Assembly (NCBI GenBank): GCA_013003555.1
Contig: JABDIV010000079.1
Coordinates: forward strand, 1-35,643
Direction: 5' to 3'
Length of the DNA stretch: 35,643 nucleotides
From: Flavobacteriaceae bacterium
GTDB taxonomy: Bacteria; Bacteroidota; Bacteroidia; Flavobacteriales; Flavobacteriaceae
Part shown: piece by piece, positions 18,275-25,295 of the stretch
Layout: each line of letters opens with the position of its first letter
Position numbering within the stretch: position 1 is the first letter of the stretch
The notes under the pieces: generated by a model
Databases searched by the model: none
Seen by the model: the letters and a program-made list of their open reading frames with translations, nothing else
Told to the model about the DNA's origin: nothing
Position numbers and translations under genes: made by a program

Positions 18275-19504
18275 TTGTCTGATCCATTTGATTTTAACCG
18301 AATAACGCGCCAGTCTAAAAACCTTGCTGTGAAGCTCACGGCAAGAGGAGAACAACGGGTGCGATCGGGTCACCCATGGATCTTTGAACATCATATTGAA
18401 CAGCTGAAGGCAGACGGACAAACCGGGGATATCGCCATAATCTTTTCGCATAAAAAAAACCAGGTCTTAGGGATCGGACTCTATGATCCCGATTCGCCCA
18501 TATGCATAAAAATGTTGCATCATGGTTCGGGTAAAACGATTGACACAACCTTTTTTGAAGGTCGGGTAGAGGTGGCCTACAAGAAACGTATTCCATTATT
18601 ACAGACCGATACCAACAGCTATCGCTTATTATTTGGCGAAAACGATGGCTTCCCCGGACTCATTGCCGATGTTTATGCCGAGGTCCTTGTTATCAAGTTG
18701 TATTCGACCATCTGGTTACCCTGGTTTAAAGCCTTACTCGATAAACTGCTATCGCTCAGTGGTGCGGGTGTTGCTGTTCTTCGTTTGAGTCGGAAATTAA
18801 TACAGTCACCTCCGGATGGATTGCGAGATGGAATGGTAATCTTTGGTAGTCTTGATGGGGAAGATGTTGTATTTAAAGAACACGGGGTCCGATTTTCAGC
18901 TAATGTCATACAGGGCCATAAAACCGGCTATTTCCTGGATCACCGTCATAATCGAAAACGGGTTGGGGAATTAAGCCAGGGAAAATCAGTTCTGGATGTA
19001 TTCGCTTATAGCGGTGGCTTTAGCGTGCATGCACTTGTTGGCGGGGCGACAGAAGTTACCAGTGTCGATATCAGCAGGCAAGCCCTTGATCAAGCCAGTA
19101 ATAATGTATGGTTGAACGAATTTAACGGTTCACATATTTGCCTGGCCGGTGATGCCTTTAAAATTATGAAGGAACTCGCTGAGCAAGGAAAGACTTATGA
19201 TATGGTCGTAATCGATCCACCGAGTTTTGCCAAACAACAATCGGAGATTGATCGTGCAAAGCATAAATATGCAAATCTGACCGAAATTGGAAGCCGACTG
19301 ACCTCTTCTAATGGATTGCTGGTTTTGGCGAGTTGCTCCTCAAGAATATCAAAGCAATCCTTTTTTGATGTGGTTGAGACGACTTTGAGGCGGGTTGGAC
19401 GACGTTTTAAATGTCTTGAAAAATCCGATCACGACATCGATCACCCGGTCAGCTTTCCGGAAGGCGCTTATTTGAAATGTGGATTTTACAGGTTTATAGA
19501 TTGA
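18275..19504 (+). CDS. RlmI-like class I SAM-dependent rRNA (cytosine-C5) methyltransferase
   Basis: The 409-residue reading has an N-terminal PUA-like domain (VKLTARGEQRVRSGHPWIFEHHI, residues about 19-95). A linker with FGENDGFPGLIADVYAEVLVIKLYS follows, then the methyltransferase from about residue 200. Motifs are QGHKTGYFLDHRHNR, SAM motif I LDVFAYSGGFSVHAL, DPPSFAKQ and the catalytic cysteine in LASCSS. RlmI methylates a cytosine of 23S rRNA; the exact base here is inference. The start is uncertain. TTG at 18275 has AGG only one base upstream, a stop in frame lies at 18257, and the first ATG is too far inside, so GTG at 18329 (before KLTARG) is an alternative. Confidence 0.88.
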   Translation: MSDPFDFNRITRQSKNLAVKLTARGEQRVRSGHPWIFEHHIEQLKADGQTGDIAIIFSHKKNQVLGIGLYDPDSPICIKMLHHGSGKTIDTTFFEGRVEVAYKKRIPLLQTDTNSYRLLFGENDGFPGLIADVYAEVLVIKLYSTIWLPWFKALLDKLLSLSGAGVAVLRLSRKLIQSPPDGLRDGMVIFGSLDGEDVVFKEHGVRFSANVIQGHKTGYFLDHRHNRKRVGELSQGKSVLDVFAYSGGFSVHALVGGATEVTSVDISRQALDQASNNVWLNEFNGSHICLAGDAFKIMKELAEQGKTYDMVVIDPPSFAKQQSEIDRAKHKYANLTEIGSRLTSSNGLLVLASCSSRISKQSFFDVVETTLRRVGRRFKCLEKSDHDIDHPVSFPEGAYLKCGFYRFID

Positions 19505-19588
19505 TTTTCAAGGATTTCATCAGGAATAGTGGATAACGGATTGTTTTATTAATAAACAACCGAAATTAATCCATTAAACCATAAAGCT

Positions 19589-20092
19589 ATGAAATCACAA
19601 TCGTATTGTATGCTGGCCATCCTGATCTTCGTATTATTCAGCTGTTCATATGAACATCTTGATGAGCCTTTAATCGAAGGCAAAGAATTAATTCAAAACG
19701 GCCGAGATTCAAGGGCTCCGGCCTTCGTTTTTAAAACCGAAGCTTTTTTCAAAATCGTAGACTCTGAACAGTGTGGACATCTGAATCAAATGGTGATCAA
19801 TGGGTCCGGTAAATCGACCCTAATGGGCCACTTTAAGCTCAAAGCCAAAAGATGCACCGACTTTAAGAAAGTCAATTATATCAAAGGCAGTCATATTGAT
19901 AAAAATGGTAACCAAATGTTTTTTTATACAGATGATTACGGTCTTGATTCAAACGGTGCCTATTGTATTTATGTTTTTTATGACGGAACCGGTCCATATG
20001 CAGACTTCTCAAAGGTCGTTAAAGTATATATCCGGGATGAAATGATCGATAAAACTTCCGGTAGATTCTTTTCAAATGGTTCGCTGGAATGA
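19589..20092 (+). CDS. Small two-cysteine lipoprotein, AOC-barrel-like family member 1
   Basis: This 167-residue protein has a lipoprotein signal peptide ending LFSC (Cys19). It belongs to a three-member family in this window, with 21318-21818 and 24069-24572. All are 166-167 residues with two mature-region cysteines exactly 27 residues apart (here Cys62 and Cys89). A GTG turn lies about 43 residues later (here GTGPYADFSKVVKVY at 133), and the C-terminus is glycine-bearing. The GGTGRF..A.G-type turn resembles the allene oxide cyclase-like beta-barrel of bacterial secreted proteins; this is inference from pattern only. This copy is the most diverged at the GTG motif. No function is known. Confidence 0.78.
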   Translation: MKSQSYCMLAILIFVLFSCSYEHLDEPLIEGKELIQNGRDSRAPAFVFKTEAFFKIVDSEQCGHLNQMVINGSGKSTLMGHFKLKAKRCTDFKKVNYIKGSHIDKNGNQMFFYTDDYGLDSNGAYCIYVFYDGTGPYADFSKVVKVYIRDEMIDKTSGRFFSNGSLE

Positions 20093-20125
20093 ATCGGGTG
20101 ATATCTTATGATTCATTTTAGAATG

Positions 20126-20160
20126 AAAAAAACGCAATGGATTAACTCCATTGCGTTTTT
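20126..20160. terminator. Bidirectional terminator between lipoprotein 1 and the OmpA-like gene
   Basis: A perfect 14-base-pair stem (AAAAACGCAATGGA / TCCATTGCGTTTTT) with a five-base loop lies between two convergent genes. A and T runs on both sides let it work in both directions. Confidence 0.9.
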
Positions 20161-20182
20161 AGGATAATATAATAAGAATGGT

Positions 20183-21046
20183 TTATTTGCGTGCCGCTTC
20201 AGTCTCCATAAGCGCAAAGAATTTGTTGATATTTGGCAGAATTACGATGCGTGTGCGTCGGTTTTTTGCTCGGTTATCACGGCTGTCATTCGATGCTATT
20301 GGTTGGTAGCTACTGCGGCCAGAAGCGATTAGTTTCTCTGGTGCGACCTTGTATTTACCCTGGAGTTTTCTTACAACTGAAGTAGCGCGCAAAACACTGA
20401 GATCCCAGTTATCACGTACTCTTTCGTTGTTGATCGTTCTTGAATCGGTATGTCCTTCAACCATGACATCAATACTAGGCTCGGAATTGATCACATTTGC
20501 CAATTTCTGCAGTAAGTCGTCGGCCCGATTGCTTACTTGATAGCTCGCCGTATTAAAAAGCATCTTGTCGGAGATGGAGATCATCACTACCGTATTATCG
20601 ATATTGATTGCAATATCCTCGTCCTCATTAAAGTTGGTGGCATCAAGGTTTTTTTGAAGGTTGTAAGAAACCGCCAGATTCATGGAATCCTTAAGCGTTT
20701 TCGCATTGCTCAGCTCGGCCTGATCAATATTTTTCAATGTTCGACGCATCGCTCTCTTCGTGTCATTGGAAATAACCACGCCATCGCTAAGGACTTCAAG
20801 TTTGGTGTTGTTTTCTTGGGTGAGGTCTTCGTTAAGTTCAGCGAGGGTATTGATCTTTGTATTATAGGCGTCAACACGTTGTTGAATCGCATCGAATTTA
20901 GCTTCAAGATCTTCTTTTTCAACTCTCGTTTTGGTCAGTTCACTTTTAATCTCACCGTTTTCATGTTCCAGGGCAAGGTATTTCTTTTTTGAAACACAGG
21001 AGGCCAGAACAAGGGTAGATACCAATAGGACAAATAATTTTTTCAT
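20183..21046 (-). CDS. OmpA-family lipoprotein with peptidoglycan-binding domain
   Basis: This 287-residue lipoprotein has a signal peptide ending LASC (Cys17). Residues about 25-75 form a charged coiled coil (HENGEIKSELTKTRVEKEDL). A linker follows, and the OmpA-like domain lies at about residues 145-270, with MLFNTASYQVSNRADDLLQKLA, VEGHTDSRTINNERVRDNWDLSVLRA and ASNDSRDNRAKNRRTRIVI. The Asp and Arg that bind diaminopimelate in peptidoglycan are present in these last two blocks. It probably tethers the outer membrane to the cell wall. It is convergent with lipoprotein 1, sharing a terminator, and divergent from lipoprotein 2. Confidence 0.93.
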   Translation of the reverse strand: MKKLFVLLVSTLVLASCVSKKKYLALEHENGEIKSELTKTRVEKEDLEAKFDAIQQRVDAYNTKINTLAELNEDLTQENNTKLEVLSDGVVISNDTKRAMRRTLKNIDQAELSNAKTLKDSMNLAVSYNLQKNLDATNFNEDEDIAINIDNTVVMISISDKMLFNTASYQVSNRADDLLQKLANVINSEPSIDVMVEGHTDSRTINNERVRDNWDLSVLRATSVVRKLQGKYKVAPEKLIASGRSSYQPIASNDSRDNRAKNRRTRIVILPNINKFFALMETEAARK

Positions 21047-21317
21047 AATGTTAGTTTGTTGTTAAACAGATAGTTTGTGATTTATAAAGGTATTTACGGT
21101 GAGAATGGCGTTATGGATTTCGAAATGTGAATTAATCATATAAAGTTTTAAACTAACTATGTTTATAAACCCTAAATGATACTAAGAAAAGCTGTTTTTA
21201 AGAGAATTTTAATTCGACCTTTTATCAGTTTTGACACCCTAATAAGCGATATCAGATACGACATATCAAAATAATGACTAAATTAATGGTGCTATTAATT
21301 AAAAACCATTTTAAATT

Positions 21318-21818
21318 ATGAAATCAAATTTTTATTATCTGTTTTTTGTGTTTGCCCTGCTTCTTGCAGGCTGTAACACTGATAACTTAGAAGAATCCCC
21401 GGATACCTTACAGCTAAGTGAAAGAAGTGCAGACCGACCGTTTAAAGTTAGAAGTGCTGGCAGTTTTAATGTTGTTGAACCTGATGTTTGTGCACCTCTG
21501 GCCCAGATTATTCTGGAAGGCAGTGGAAACGGAACCCATATCGGACTCTTTGATGTATACATAACCTGGTGCGACGATTTTGCAGGAACGACCATACAGA
21601 ATGGTATCGTAACCGCAGCCAACGGGGACGAGCTTTATTTTTATGTTACCGGTTTTGGTATTGATGACGATGGAGAATTCGGAGAGTATACTTTTGAAGG
21701 CGGAACGGGTCGCTTTGAAGATTCGTACGGGTTTTTAAAATTGTACAATTTAGTTGAATTCACAGGGCCAGGTGTTGGCACGTATTCGAATCAGGGGGAA
21801 GGCTTTATTAACTATTAA
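21318..21818 (+). CDS. Small two-cysteine lipoprotein, AOC-barrel-like family member 2
   Basis: This 166-residue lipoprotein has a signal peptide MKSNFYYLFFVFALLLAGC (Cys19). The mature part has Cys58 (VVEPDVCAPLAQIIL) and Cys85 (YITWCDDFAG), 27 residues apart as in the other two copies. The clearest barrel-like turn of the family is here (EGGTGRFEDSYGFLKLY at about 127), and the end is NQGEGFINY. The composition is rich in Gly, aromatic and acidic residues, typical of a secreted beta protein. The cysteines probably form a disulfide in the periplasm or at the surface. It is transcribed away from the OmpA-like gene across a 271-base spacer, where I saw no perfect promoter box. Confidence 0.78.
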   Translation: MKSNFYYLFFVFALLLAGCNTDNLEESPDTLQLSERSADRPFKVRSAGSFNVVEPDVCAPLAQIILEGSGNGTHIGLFDVYITWCDDFAGTTIQNGIVTAANGDELYFYVTGFGIDDDGEFGEYTFEGGTGRFEDSYGFLKLYNLVEFTGPGVGTYSNQGEGFINY

Positions 21819-21845
21819 TATAAATAAAGGTTTCTCATTAAAAAC

Positions 21846-21887
21846 CAAAAATCCTAGTTCACAAATAGCTTCTGAATTGGGATTTTT
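21846..21887 (+). terminator. Probable terminator after lipoprotein 2
   Basis: An imperfect inverted repeat (AAAAATCCTAGTTC against GAATTGGGATTTTTT, with two mismatches) ends in a run of six T. It lies about 30 bases after the stop. Confidence 0.65.
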
Positions 21888-21983
21888 TAATGATATACTG
21901 TAGTTTTTTACGGCGACTTATCATGCTCATGTTTTAAGAGAAATTTATGTCTGCTGTACTTTCTATTTTGATACCTTGTAAGT

Positions 21984-22658
21984 ATGAATGCTGTAATAGG
22001 GGTAATCATCTTATTGATTTTTCCGCTGTTCGGATTTGGACAATATGCCGAATACGACTGGCAGGAGCGGGACGAATGGATGCCTGTTGAGCGAATTTTT
22101 AAACTAGCAGGAATCGAAAATGGCAGCCAGGTAGCCGACATCGGTTGCCATGAAGGCTATTTAAGCATTCATCTTGCGAATGCGGTTGGAAAAGGAGGGA
22201 AGGTCTATGCCGTTGATGTTCGCCGGGACCGGCTCGATCTTTTGAGAGATCATTTGAAGACCAGGTGGATAAGGAATGTTAAGGTGATATTGGGCGATTA
22301 TGACAACCCGAAATTACCGGAAGGACAATTAGATGTGGTTATGATCATCGACACCTACCACGAAATGAACGATTACAAAGATATTTTGAAGCATGTATAT
22401 AAGGCCTTAAAACCTGGTGGGCGACTGGTTATTCTCGAAAAAATGAAACGACGTGTGCGTTCAGGGACAAGAGCGGAACAGACCGATGCCCATAGTTTAT
22501 CGCACAAATATGTTCGACCTGAAATGGAGGCGGCACAATTTATAATCACCAAGGAAATAGACGATCTGGGTGACTGGGAAAACGATGCCGATAAACCCAT
22601 GTGGCTTTTAATCGGTGAAAAAGAAAAAGATTCCAAATGGCGCAGCGGAAAGCTATAA
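21984..22658 (+). CDS. Exported class I SAM-dependent methyltransferase
   Basis: This 224-residue protein starts with a clear signal peptide (MNAVIGVIILLIFPLFGFGQ, predicted cleavage before YAEYDW). A complete Rossmann methyltransferase follows: motif I VADIGCHEGYLSIHLA, the ribose-binding acid in VYAVDVRRDRL, VMIIDTYHEMNDY and LKPGGRLVILEKM. The HEMxDY and PGGRL blocks resemble UbiE/Methyltransf_11-type enzymes. Methyltransferases of this kind with signal peptides recur in Bacteroidota, but the source of SAM outside the cytoplasm is unknown. The 3' end overlaps the next gene by 22 bases in another frame, so the two form an operon. The substrate is unknown. Confidence 0.85.
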   Translation: MNAVIGVIILLIFPLFGFGQYAEYDWQERDEWMPVERIFKLAGIENGSQVADIGCHEGYLSIHLANAVGKGGKVYAVDVRRDRLDLLRDHLKTRWIRNVKVILGDYDNPKLPEGQLDVVMIIDTYHEMNDYKDILKHVYKALKPGGRLVILEKMKRRVRSGTRAEQTDAHSLSHKYVRPEMEAAQFIITKEIDDLGDWENDADKPMWLLIGEKEKDSKWRSGKL

Positions 22659-23581
22659 ATAAATCGTTAAGCAGGCGAGAAGCCATGCAACTTTTGGGCT
22701 GTGGGACGGCTGCGGCTTGTTTTTTACCGTCATTGCTGGCTTTTAAATCAAATTCCATTATGAAACGAAACATTCCAAGTTCGGGAGAAGCTTTGCCCGT
22801 TGTGGGCTTGGGAACCTGGCAAACCTTTGATGTGGGTGTTAATCGGGAGCAGCGCCGTCAGTTGGCTGAAGTCCTCAAGGAGATGAAAGCTCTTGGAGGT
22901 GCCATGATCGACAGTTCACCCATGTATGGTACATCAGAACAGGTGGTCGGCGATCTCTGCACCGAACAACAGATCAGTGAGCATTTCTTCTATGCAACTA
23001 AAGTATGGATCAGTGGGCGACAGGCCGGGATTGATCAAATGCAGTCATCGATGCGAAAGATGAAACGATCGACTATGGATCTGATGCAGATTCACAACCT
23101 GGTCGATTGGGAAACACATATTAAGACTTTAAGAGACTGGAAAGGTGAGGGGAAGATCCGCTATTGGGGAATTACGCATTATACCAATGATTCGCACGAA
23201 AAACTTGAACAACTCATCAGGCAGGAGCGACCTGATTTTGTGCAATTCAATTATTCGATTAACGAACGCAATGCCGAAAAACGCCTTTTAGATGCTGCGA
23301 AAGACCATGAGGTAGCTGTAATTATAAATCGTCCTTATGATGGAGGCAATCTGTTTCGAAAGGTCAGAGGAAAAGAATTACCGGACTGGTGTTCAGACAT
23401 CGATATAAACTCCTGGGGTCAATATTTCCTTAAATATATTCTGTCATATAAGGCCGTGAATTGTGTCATTCCCGGCACTTCAAAAGTCAAACATGTGATC
23501 GATAACATGCAGGCGGGTTACGGTCGATTGCCCGATGTTGAACAGCGGCTAAAGATGGTTCATCATTTCAATAATTTATAA
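22637..23581 (+). CDS. Tat-exported aldo/keto reductase
   Basis: This 314-residue protein begins with a twin-arginine signal: SRREAMQLLG (Arg13-Arg14) followed by a hydrophobic alanine/leucine stretch to about residue 36. The aldo/keto reductase barrel starts near residue 54 (VVGLGTWQTFDVG). The catalytic tetrad is visible as Asp92 and Tyr97 (MIDSSPMYGTS), Lys122 (YATKVWIS) and His153 (MQIHNLVDW). The C-terminal IPGTSKVKHVIDNM is the cofactor-phosphate-binding region of the family. It overlaps the methyltransferase gene by 22 bases. Tat export of a folded NADP(H)-type enzyme with cofactor already bound is plausible. The substrate is unknown; an internal ATG (Met42) could give a cytoplasmic form. 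Confidence 0.88.
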   Translation: MAQRKAINKSLSRREAMQLLGCGTAAACFLPSLLAFKSNSIMKRNIPSSGEALPVVGLGTWQTFDVGVNREQRRQLAEVLKEMKALGGAMIDSSPMYGTSEQVVGDLCTEQQISEHFFYATKVWISGRQAGIDQMQSSMRKMKRSTMDLMQIHNLVDWETHIKTLRDWKGEGKIRYWGITHYTNDSHEKLEQLIRQERPDFVQFNYSINERNAEKRLLDAAKDHEVAVIINRPYDGGNLFRKVRGKELPDWCSDIDINSWGQYFLKYILSYKAVNCVIPGTSKVKHVIDNMQAGYGRLPDVEQRLKMVHHFNNL

Positions 23582-23614
23582 AAAAATCCCCTAATGCTCG
23601 GGCATTAGGGGATT
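23578..23614 (-). terminator. Strong terminator of the 32-codon gene (also ends the aldo/keto reductase transcript)
   Basis: A perfect 13-base-pair stem (AATCCCCTAATGC / GCATTAGGGGATT) with a TCGG loop lies at 23585-23614. The uninterrupted T run is on the minus strand (A run on plus, about 23580-23586). On the plus strand only GATTGATTG follows. It is therefore best oriented to terminate the minus-strand small gene at 23642-23740, although it probably also stops the plus-strand operon. Confidence 0.88.
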
Positions 23615-23641
23615 GATTGTTTAGTGGAACTCGCCATGTCG

Positions 23642-23740
23642 TTATCGACGCATCGCATAGCTACCGGCATTTGCATAGGCGACTAAAACCTTGTTCCATT
23701 CTTTAAGTTTCAATACAATTTTTCTCTTTAGTTTTTTCAT
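23642..23740 (-). CDS. Putative 32-residue basic small protein
   Basis: This open frame of 33 codons is too short for ordinary gene callers. The peptide starts MKKLKRKIVLKLKEWNKVL, continues VAYANAGSYAMRR and stops at TAA. It has ten Lys/Arg among the 32 residues and an amphipathic pattern in the first 20. Evidence for a real gene is the intrinsic terminator 28 bases after the stop, with its T run on this strand, and an AT-rich leader ending in TTAATTAAAAACTATTGTT before the ATG, as is usual for Bacteroidota starts. No clear TAnnTTTG box was found. The function is unknown; a small regulatory, ribosome- or membrane-associated peptide are possibilities. Confidence 0.55.
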   Translation of the reverse strand: MKKLKRKIVLKLKEWNKVLVAYANAGSYAMRR

Positions 23741-24068
23741 AACAATAGTTTTTAATTAACACATCTTTACCCATTAGATGTTGAATTGGTGCATAGGTTG
23801 TCTAAAGAAATCTGAAAATTCTGCTAAAATTTGTTAATAATCGAGATTCGGAAAACTACGTGAGAGGGGTTATTATCCGGGTGAATTCTGTTGGAAGCAC
23901 TGGTGTCTTGCAATCTTTTGTGCTTTACATAAAATTAATAAATGTGACGAAAAAGAGTATTTAATAATATAATATGTTACATGATAATTATCATTGTATA
24001 AAATATGAATGTTTATTATATTAAAAAGTTATAAATAGTAAGTAAGTATTAATTTAAACAATTGAATT
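23741..24068. other. AT-rich intergenic region with a perfect 14-base palindrome
   Basis: This spacer separates the small minus-strand gene from lipoprotein 3. It holds no convincing ORF. The only clear structure is the palindrome ATGATAATTATCAT at 23981-23994, 75 bases before the ATG of the lipoprotein gene. The last 130 bases are very AT-rich, as expected for a promoter region. Confidence 0.6.
23981..23994. promoter_or_regulatory. Perfect palindrome ATGATAATTATCAT, possible Fur-like operator
   Basis: The 14 bases are identical on both strands and contain GATAAT and ATTATC, the half-site units of Fur boxes, in a compressed 6-6 arrangement. The position upstream of lipoprotein 3 would suit an operator. 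The region is AT-rich, so chance occurrence is possible. Confidence 0.3.
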
Positions 24069-24572
24069 ATGAAAGCACGACTAATTGTTACATTACTGGC
24101 CGTTTGGTTGATAATGGGTTGTAGCTTAGATTCGATCGATGACCCGATATCAAAACGTGCAGATTTAGAAAGGACATTGACCATGATGATTCAATATGAG
24201 GAATATGGAAAATTCAAGATTATTGAATCTAAAGAATGTCCAGATCTTAACAAGCATTTGCTTTACGGTGAATTCAAACACAAGGATTTGGGTAGAGTCG
24301 CCACATGGGCAACGCTTTGTACCGATTACCAATTAGATAATTACCTCGACGGTAAATTTACATTGGAAAATGGAGAAGAGATTTATTATAGCTCGACTGT
24401 AACAGAAGAAGACGCGCTTGGCAGATTTTATGTTTGCAACATCAAGGGCGGAACCGGTCGTTACTTTAATGCTACCGGTAAATTAGTAATCTATACAGAA
24501 ATGTATCCTGATTTTAAGGTTCATATGGGCTACAGACACCTCGGTGAAGGTGTTATCGCTTATGGAAAGTAG
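24069..24572 (+). CDS. Small two-cysteine lipoprotein, AOC-barrel-like family member 3
   Basis: This 167-residue lipoprotein has a signal peptide MKARLIVTLLAVWLIMGC (Cys18). The two mature cysteines are Cys57 (IIESKECPDLNKHLL) and Cys84 (WATLCTDYQLD), again 27 apart. KGGTGRYFNATGKLVIY lies at about 126, the best match in the window to the GGTGRF..ATG turn of bacterial AOC-barrel-like proteins, and the end is HLGEGVIAYGK. It is more charged than copy 2. A perfect palindrome lies 75 bases upstream and a strong terminator follows, so it is a single-gene transcript. Function unknown. Confidence 0.78.
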   Translation: MKARLIVTLLAVWLIMGCSLDSIDDPISKRADLERTLTMMIQYEEYGKFKIIESKECPDLNKHLLYGEFKHKDLGRVATWATLCTDYQLDNYLDGKFTLENGEEIYYSSTVTEEDALGRFYVCNIKGGTGRYFNATGKLVIYTEMYPDFKVHMGYRHLGEGVIAYGK

Positions 24573-24603
24573 CTATCATTACGATGGTTCATTAAGTGGA
24601 TTG

Positions 24604-24650
24604 AACCTGGGAAAGAATCATTTAGTTGATTGTTTCCCAGGTTTGTTTTT
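24604..24650 (+). terminator. Intrinsic terminator after lipoprotein 3
   Basis: A perfect 11-base-pair stem (AACCTGGGAAA / TTTCCCAGGTT) with an 18-base loop is followed by TGTTTTT, about 30 bases after the stop. Confidence 0.88.
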
Positions 24651-24683
24651 ATAAGACAGGTTAATATAGAAGGGCAGATATCA

Positions 24684-24716
<33 letters not shown>

Positions 24717-24759
24717 ACATTTTACAACAATTAGTGTAATAGCGCTTTTAAGCGATATT

Positions 24760-24813
24760 TGACATAATTGCAGATATAATGTCTTTAGACTTATATCGAT
24801 AGTAATTATGTCA
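24760..24813. repeat. Nested inverted repeat / long hairpin
   Basis: The outer arms TGACATAATT (24760-24769) and AATTATGTCA (24804-24813) are perfect complements over ten bases. Inside them GATATAATGTCT (24773-24784) pairs with AGACTTATATC (24787-24797) with one bulged T and a two-base TT loop. The whole folds as a 54-base hairpin with a small internal loop. There is no T run after it, so it is not a standard terminator. Confidence 0.7.
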
Positions 24814-25006
24814 AGCTAATTGTGGCTTCTTATAGTACACTTATAATAATTCTCATCCAGCCAAGTGTCCAGATATTTTGGAATATGGGATTCTCAGGGA
24901 ATGAAATTTTGAAATTGAAAATCAGTTAGATTTAAAAGAAATCGAGTTTACGAGATTCATGAGCTCAATTATTTGAAATAGAAATTTGGCGAATAAAGCT
25001 CAAGAT

Positions 25007-25027
25007 ATCCCGAGTCAAGCTCGGGAC
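25007..25027. repeat. Short palindromic element ATCCCGAG-TCAAG-CTCGGGA
   Basis: CCCGAG and CTCGGG form a GC-rich stem around TCAAG in otherwise AT-rich DNA. It resembles short dispersed palindromes (of the CCCGAGCTTGACTCGGG kind) that I recall from other Bacteroidota genomes. Only one copy was noticed in this window. Confidence 0.5.
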
Positions 25028-25143
25028 AGGCGCCACGCAATATGTTATAAAACATTTATAGCAATTTACTCATAGCTCAGTTCTTAAGTGACTTCGTTAG
25101 AATGTTTGTGTCTTAATTTAAAAGAACTCAACAATAATCTGAA

Positions 25144-25209
25144 ATGAAGCAAATACTACGACTTGTATTACTGACCCTTCTTGTTCTGTTATTAGTTCAC
25201 ATGGTTTAA
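25144..25209 (+). CDS. Possible 21-residue hydrophobic peptide
   Basis: An ATG at 25144 opens 22 codons ending in TAA. The peptide begins MKQILRLVLLTLLVLLLV: two positive charges, then an unbroken leucine/valine stretch long enough for one membrane helix. It could be a small membrane protein, a type I toxin-like peptide, or the leftover signal peptide of a lost gene. No terminator or clear promoter supports it. Confidence 0.25.
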   Translation: MKQILRLVLLTLLVLLLVHMV

Positions 25210-25295
25210 TAATTTTAAGCAGAGATTTATAAGAGACATTTGTTAATAATGATTATTAGATAAATAAGAACAATTGAATCAAATAATCACAATTA

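Noticed and set aside
20537-20992. Long plus-strand frame of 151 codons opposite the OmpA-like gene
   Set aside because: It lies wholly antisense to a gene with clear OmpA domain motifs, and its translation has no recognisable pattern.
25244-25258. Perfect 7-1-7 palindrome TAATAATGATTATTA, Fur-like
   Set aside because: It lies between the 3' end of the ABA4-like gene and the end of the tiny ORF, not upstream of any gene, and is entirely A/T apart from the centre, so chance is likely.
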